Assembly (NCBI GenBank): GCA_003635265.1
Contig: PYIZ01000041.1
Coordinates: 1 to 64,000, forward strand
Source of the DNA: Candidatus Poribacteria bacterium
GTDB lineage: Bacteria > Poribacteria > WGA-4E > PCPOR2b
Direction: 5' to 3'
DNA: 64,000 bases
Made by a program: the position numbers and the translations under genes. The notes beneath the pieces are model-generated. The model was not told the DNA's origin and did no database searches. It saw only the letters and a program-made list of their open reading frames with translations. Below, in pieces: positions 59,814 to 64,000 of the stretch (positions are counted from its first letter, which is position 1; each line of letters begins with the position of its first letter).

Positions 59814-60356
59814 TTATCTCCCCATAAGGTTTCCCAGTATTTCGCGCAATCTCTTTTTCGCCCGAAACATGTTCGATTTCACAGTGCCGACAGGTTGATT
59901 TAGCGTTTCTGCAATAGCTTCAAAACTTAGCCCTTCTATTTCACGCATAACGACAACCGTGCGAAAATGGAGAGGGAGTTGGGCGATTGCCTGTTGAACC
60001 AACTGTTGGCGTTCCTGCCTGATGTAGAGTTCTTCCGGCGACAGATTTGATGATTCAGTGACCGTGCCTTCGCGCTGATGGTGGGCCAGTGTTTCAATTT
60101 CTTCAGTATCTCCCATCGTTAACGGTACTTGAAATCTACGTCGGCGTAACAGATCAATACATAAATTATTGGCGCATTTGAGCAACCACGATTGGACTGT
60201 TTCAAGTCGTAATTCAGCATTGGAATTCCACGCTTTGATGAAAGTCTCTTGAGTCACGTCCTTTGCGTCATCTGGGTTATTGAGCAGGTACAGCGCGTGT
60301 TGATAGATCTGTGCTTGATACTGCTTGACGAGATCAAGAAATACCTCCTCTGGCAT
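59814..60356 (-). CDS. ECF-family RNA polymerase sigma factor
   Basis: 180 residues. Region 2 contains L-L-N-N-P-D-D-A-K-D-V-T-Q-E-T-F-I-K-A-W (core and -10 recognition). Region 4 contains L-P-L-H-F-R-T-V-V-V-M-R-E-I-E-G-L-S-F-E-A-I-A-E-T-L-N and G-T-V-K-S-N-M-F-R-A-K-K-R-L-R, the helix-turn-helix for the -35. GGAG precedes the ATG. A GGAAC-type promoter upstream (60460-60487) suggests autoregulation. It heads the DUF4252/Omp85 gene set. Confidence 0.93.
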   Translation of the reverse strand: MPEEVFLDLVKQYQAQIYQHALYLLNNPDDAKDVTQETFIKAWNSNAELRLETVQSWLLKCANNLCIDLLRRRRFQVPLTMGDTEEIETLAHHQREGTVTESSNLSPEELYIRQERQQLVQQAIAQLPLHFRTVVVMREIEGLSFEAIAETLNQPVGTVKSNMFRAKKRLREILGNLMGR

Positions 60357-60459
60357 ATCGTGACTCCATGAGCTTTCTCTGAGGTTGCCCTTACTACGAA
60401 TGCCTCGACAAAAAGTTGCATCAAAGTTTGAAAAATTAGCAAATTCTGCAATGTGGGGG

Positions 60460-60487
60460 CGTGAGCAAAAAGATGAACCAACGTTCC
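60460..60487 (-). promoter_or_regulatory. Candidate ECF-type promoter of the sigma-factor operon
   Basis: On the minus strand: GGAACGT (60487-60481), 16-bp spacer, TCACG (60464-60460). This resembles the sigma-E pattern GGAACTT-N16-TCAAA, about 100 bp upstream of the sigma-factor start. Confidence 0.4.
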
Positions 60488-60504
60488 AAAGATAGAAAAC
60501 CTTC

Positions 60505-60533
60505 TTGACAATTGATTGCCATCATACTATACT
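60505..60533 (+). promoter_or_regulatory. Sigma-70-type promoter for the epimerase-pckA unit
   Basis: TTGACA (60505-60510), 17-bp spacer, TATACT (60528-60533), about 100 bp before the epimerase start and divergent from the sigma-factor promoter. Confidence 0.75.
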
Positions 60534-60632
60534 TAGCCCAAAACATCAACCGGTCAGAAAATTACAACTTCCGTTATCCAAGCGGGACGCTATTAAGGGA
60601 ACACACTAAAGTAAAAGTTTTGTAGCTACCTT

Positions 60633-61640
60633 ATGAATATCCGGTATCAAACGACTGATCTCAAACTTGTTCACCCCTTCAAGATCGCCCGGCGAGCCGT
60701 CGATGAATTCCGTCAAGTGATTTCTGTGGAAATTGATGGCGGACTTGGTGAGACAGCTCCCGCGCGCTTCTATGGCGAAACCGTTGAAACGGTTCAAGTC
60801 GCATTTGACCTCCTTGATGCAGGTCTTGGTGCAAATCTTGATGCGATTGAAAGTGTCATGTCAGAACTTGAATCGGTTCTCGGACGCAACTACGCTGCAA
60901 AGTCCGCGATTGACATGGCGCTGCATGACCGGCTTGGGAAAAAGTTAGGCATACCGCTTTATCAACTTTGGGGACTCGATCCAACGATGACACCGCTTAC
61001 CACTTTTACAATCGGGATTGATGAGCCGGAGATAATGCAGCAGAAGGTGCGTGAAGCAGACGTATATCCCCTCCTCAAGGTCAAACTCGGCACCGATCGT
61101 GACCTAGAACTCATTCGCGCGCTCCGTGAGGTCACGGATAAGCCGATCTATGTGGATGCAAACACGGCGTGGACACCCAAAGAAGCAGTGCGTAAGATTC
61201 GTGAGCTTGCTCCTTACGGTGTCGAATTGATTGAACAACCCACAAAGCCGGACGATCTGGAGGGGTTAAAGTTTGTGCGTGAGCATTCAGAACTTCCGAT
61301 TTTTGCCGATGAAAGTGTGAAACGCGCCGCCGATATACCTTCGCTGGTCGGCTGTGTTGATGGTATTAATATTAAGTTGGTCAAATGCGGTGGTCTGCTC
61401 GAAGCAATGCGAATCATCCACATTGCACGAGCGCATGGGCTGCAAGTGATGATTGGTTGTATGATAGAAAGTTCCCTAGGCATTACGGCAGCAGCACATC
61501 TCACACCGCTTGTGGATTACGCAGATCTGGACGGACATCTACTGGTTGCGAATGATCCATATCGTGGCGTAACACTTGAGAAAGGTAAACTTATCTTACC
61601 CGATCTGCCCGGAGTTGGAGTTGTGCCAGTTGAGGGGTAG
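60633..61640 (+). CDS. Dipeptide epimerase-like enolase-superfamily enzyme
   Basis: 335 residues, muconate-lactonising / L-Ala-D/L-Glu epimerase branch. The KxK catalytic pair is in L-L-K-V-K-L-G, metal ligands in Y-V-D-A-N, L-I-E-Q-P and F-A-D-E-S, and the second catalytic Lys in I-K-L-V-K-C-G-G. The DMD-like specificity loop reads D-L-D-G-H near the end. Probable role: epimerising dipeptides from peptidoglycan turnover. The ATG has no strong ribosome site. pckA follows after 65 bases. Confidence 0.85.
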   Translation: MNIRYQTTDLKLVHPFKIARRAVDEFRQVISVEIDGGLGETAPARFYGETVETVQVAFDLLDAGLGANLDAIESVMSELESVLGRNYAAKSAIDMALHDRLGKKLGIPLYQLWGLDPTMTPLTTFTIGIDEPEIMQQKVREADVYPLLKVKLGTDRDLELIRALREVTDKPIYVDANTAWTPKEAVRKIRELAPYGVELIEQPTKPDDLEGLKFVREHSELPIFADESVKRAADIPSLVGCVDGINIKLVKCGGLLEAMRIIHIARAHGLQVMIGCMIESSLGITAAAHLTPLVDYADLDGHLLVANDPYRGVTLEKGKLILPDLPGVGVVPVEG

Positions 61641-61705
61641 ATCCGTTGAGAAATGATGTCCACATAGGCGTATCCGTATCTGAGATCAGCTTTCAGGAGA
61701 ACTGC

Positions 61706-63289
61706 ATGAGTAAAGCTCAGTTATTGAGAGACCATAAAATCGGAAATATTAATAATTTATATTGGAACTTATCGACACCTACCCTATATGAAGAAGCCCT
61801 CAGGCGGGGCGAAGGGCAAATTGCTCAATTTGGTCCTTTTATCGTCGAAACACTACCCCACACAGGTCGTTCCCCCAACGACAAATTTATCGTTGAACAA
61901 TCGTCAAATCGAGATAAAATCTCGTGGGGCAAAGTCAACCGTCCCATCTCTGAAGAGCACTTCGATCGCGTGTATAATCACATGCTCACTTACATCCAGG
62001 GGCGTGATGTCTTTGTTCAAGATTGCTATGCCGGTGCTGACCTACAGCATCGTATCACCGTCCGTGCTATCACGGAGTATGCGTGGCACAGTCTGTTTAC
62101 CCAAAGTCTCCTCATCCCAGCTGACAAGTTGTCCCCAGATCGCTCGCCTGATTTTACAATTATTGATTTTCCGGGGCTTCACGCGAATCCTGAATTGCAC
62201 GGCACTAACTCGGCGACCTTTATCCTTGTGAATTTTGAACGGAATTTGGTGCTTATTGGCGGCACAAGATACGCCGGAGAGATAAAGAAATCGGCATTCA
62301 CATACCTCAATTACCTATTGCCGAGTCAGGAGGTGCTGCCGATGCACTGCTCGGCGAACCTTGGACCCGATGGGGATGTCGCCCTTTTCTTCGGGTTATC
62401 TGGAACGGGCAAAACAACGCTCTCCTCTGCGGCGGGTAGAAATCTCATCGGCGATGATGAACACGGCTGGAGTGATCACGGTGTTTTCAATTTTGAGGGC
62501 GGCTGCTATGCAAAGACAATTAACCTTTCCAAAGAAGCGGAGCCGGAGATTTATGCTTGTACCCATAAGTTCGGGACGGTGTTAGAAAACGTGATTCTCA
62601 ATCCGGGAACGCGCCGAATCGATCTCGATGATGATTCATTAACCGAAAATACGCGTGCGGGCTACCCAATTACCCACCTCGATAATATTGTTCCAGAGGG
62701 TGTCGGTGGACATCCGAAGAACCTGATTATGCTCACATGCGATGCGTTTGGGGTAATGCCTCCCGTAGCCAAATTAACGACCGAACAAGCGATGTACCAT
62801 TTCCTTTCAGGCTATACCGCGAAAGTTGCTGGCACCGAACAGGGATTGGGAGATCGCCCTGAGGCGACCTTCAGCCACTGCTTCGGCGATCCATTTATGC
62901 CCTTAGATCCGGCTGTATATGCTGACATGCTCGGCGAAAAGATAAATCAGCATCAGGTGGATTGCTGGTTGATAAACACCGGATGGAGTGGTGGTGCCTA
63001 CGGCGAAGGTTCACGAATGAAGATTGCGTACACCCGCGCCATTGTTGATGCAGTTCTGAAGGGTAAGCTGACAGATGTCCCCATGGAGCCAGATCCGATT
63101 TTCGGATTCCATGTCCCAACTATCTGCGAAGGGGTGCCGTCTGAAGTTCTCAAACCACGTAATACATGGAAAGATGGTACGGCTTACGATCTCCAAGCGC
63201 GAGAACTCGCTAAGATGTTTGCGGAAAACTTTGAGCAATTTACCGACAGTGCCACAGAAGCTGTCTGTGCGGCAGGTCCCAAAATCTAA
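61706..63289 (+). CDS. pckA: Phosphoenolpyruvate carboxykinase (ATP)
   Basis: 527 residues. It converts oxaloacetate and ATP to PEP for gluconeogenesis. N-terminal N-L-Y-W-N-L-S-T-P-T-L-Y-E-E-A, T-G-R-S-P-N-D-K-F, the kinase-1a loop G-L-S-G-T-G-K-T-T-L-S, D-D-E-H-G-W and the lysine/arginine-rich metal site are all present, and the length is normal. ATG 61706 follows AGGAGA; upstream in-frame codons from 61646 lack support. Confidence 0.96.
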   Translation: MSKAQLLRDHKIGNINNLYWNLSTPTLYEEALRRGEGQIAQFGPFIVETLPHTGRSPNDKFIVEQSSNRDKISWGKVNRPISEEHFDRVYNHMLTYIQGRDVFVQDCYAGADLQHRITVRAITEYAWHSLFTQSLLIPADKLSPDRSPDFTIIDFPGLHANPELHGTNSATFILVNFERNLVLIGGTRYAGEIKKSAFTYLNYLLPSQEVLPMHCSANLGPDGDVALFFGLSGTGKTTLSSAAGRNLIGDDEHGWSDHGVFNFEGGCYAKTINLSKEAEPEIYACTHKFGTVLENVILNPGTRRIDLDDDSLTENTRAGYPITHLDNIVPEGVGGHPKNLIMLTCDAFGVMPPVAKLTTEQAMYHFLSGYTAKVAGTEQGLGDRPEATFSHCFGDPFMPLDPAVYADMLGEKINQHQVDCWLINTGWSGGAYGEGSRMKIAYTRAIVDAVLKGKLTDVPMEPDPIFGFHVPTICEGVPSEVLKPRNTWKDGTAYDLQARELAKMFAENFEQFTDSATEAVCAAGPKI

Positions 63290-63369
63290 TCGGCTATACG
63301 ATTTGAGGCTTTCCCTATAGTTTGTGAATCTATATCTGTTTTACGAATCATACGAGAGAGAATCTTAAA

Positions 63370-64000
63370 ATGGCTGAAAAACGATTTGCGATTGTCACTG
63401 GCGGTACTGGTGCGTTGGGAACGGTTGTCACGGAAGTCCTGCTCAAAGAAGGTTACCAAGTTGCGGTGCCTTACACCTCTGAGCGCAACATCGAACCGTT
63501 TGAGCGTCAAATTGGGGACCTCAAAGCGCAAGTAACACTGGTTCGCACAGATCTGACAGTTGAAACCGAAGTCCAAAATTTTGTCCAAACCACATTGGAT
63601 AAATTCGGCCAAATCGACGTTTTAGTAAATACGGTCGGCGGTTTTGTCGGCGGCATCCCAGTTGCCGAGATGGCTGAGGAACGATGGAATTTTATGATGG
63701 ATCTGAACCTGAAATCGATCTTTCTCTGCTGCAAAGCGGTGCTGCCACACATGATTGAGCGGAAGTGTGGAAAAATCGTGAATACCTCTGCGCGTGCAGG
63801 ATTAAGTGGGATTGCTGGACTGGGTGCCTATTCCGTCTCCAAAAACGGGGTGCGGATTCTCACAGAATCGATTGCGGAGGAGGTCAAAGATTTAGGGATT
63901 AATGTCAACTCCTTGTTGGTGAGTATCATTGATACGCCTGCGAATCGAGAGGGGATGCCCGACGAAGACCACTCCCGCTGGGTTTCACCCGACGACATCG
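63370..64000 (+). CDS. SDR-family oxidoreductase (3' truncated by window)
   Basis: 210 codons are visible and the frame runs off the right edge. T-G-G-T-G-A-L-G (cofactor loop), N-T-V-G-G in place of the usual N-N-A-G, N-T-S-A-R-A-G with the catalytic Ser, and Y-S-V-S-K with the YxxxK pair. ATG 63370 is preceded by gagagaatcttaaa (weak site). It is on the same strand as pckA, 80 bases downstream. Confidence 0.85.
   Translation, partial: MAEKRFAIVTGGTGALGTVVTEVLLKEGYQVAVPYTSERNIEPFERQIGDLKAQVTLVRTDLTVETEVQNFVQTTLDKFGQIDVLVNTVGGFVGGIPVAEMAEERWNFMMDLNLKSIFLCCKAVLPHMIERKCGKIVNTSARAGLSGIAGLGAYSVSKNGVRILTESIAEEVKDLGINVNSLLVSIIDTPANREGMPDEDHSRWVSPDDI

Overview
The window is about 64 kb of gene-dense bacterial chromosome with moderate G+C and good Shine-Dalgarno sites. 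Outer-membrane proteins, lipoproteins and periplasmic proteins show a diderm organism. No rRNA, tRNA, CRISPR array, prophage or complete insertion sequence was found. Several Fe(II)/2-oxoglutarate (phytanoyl-CoA dioxygenase type) oxygenases, a DUF6785-type membrane protein, Gfo/Idh/MocA and DUF6807 proteins, amidohydrolases and many short dispersed intergenic repeats together resemble Candidatus Poribacteria or a related sponge-associated or marine lineage. That assignment is inference from gene content, not from a phylogenetic marker.

Layout. 1-5 kb: three consecutive secreted proteins that share a C-terminal T-x-W-G-x-[LI]-K motif, a transposase-less IS200/IS605-like relic, and a DUF6785-type membrane protein. 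5-11 kb: glycosyltransferase, mannose-1-phosphate guanylyltransferase, threonine synthase, SDR, 2-amino-3-ketobutyrate CoA ligase (Kbl) and an amidohydrolase. 11-19 kb: zinc-ribbon protein, PorV-like outer-membrane protein, Uma2 nuclease, PhyH oxygenase, MenG, a sugar-binding lipoprotein, a cysteine-less redoxin, PurE, TsaE and a GT4 glycosyltransferase. 18.9-20.4 kb (minus strand): a divergent FtsZ/tubulin GTPase fused to an N-terminal ribbon-helix-helix DNA-binding domain, with paired palindromes in its own promoter. 20.6-27.7 kb: a sugar ABC transporter interrupted by a tandem P460-type dihaem cytochrome and an Asp/Met-repeat lipoprotein. 27.7-35 kb (minus): Gfo/Idh oxidoreductase, 2OG oxygenase, phosphoesterase, DUF6807 protein, a sugar-kinase/GalU fusion and gamma-glutamyltransferase. 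35-47 kb: TPR protein, Cho-like GIY-YIG nuclease, PhyH oxygenase, Asd, a Rad50-like ATPase, a DUF815 ATPase, a DUF1932 dehydrogenase, an acetyltransferase, a coiled-coil protein, an OGG1-type glycosylase and an SDR. 47-53.5 kb: PQQ dehydrogenase and a three-subunit molybdenum hydroxylase. 53.5-60.4 kb (minus): an ECF sigma factor, anti-sigma factor, three DUF4252-type exported proteins and an Omp85-type barrel that itself carries a DUF4252 domain, with a DUF4159 protein beyond. 60.6-64 kb: enolase-superfamily epimerase, PEP carboxykinase and a truncated SDR.

Two candidate undescribed systems stand out. One is the ribbon-helix-helix/FtsZ fusion with its operator pair, which could put DNA binding and filament formation on one chain. 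The other is the sigma/anti-sigma/DUF4252/Omp85 cluster, which looks like a self-regulated cell-envelope module. The shared C-terminal W-G motif of the first three secreted proteins may be a lineage-specific sorting or anchoring signal.
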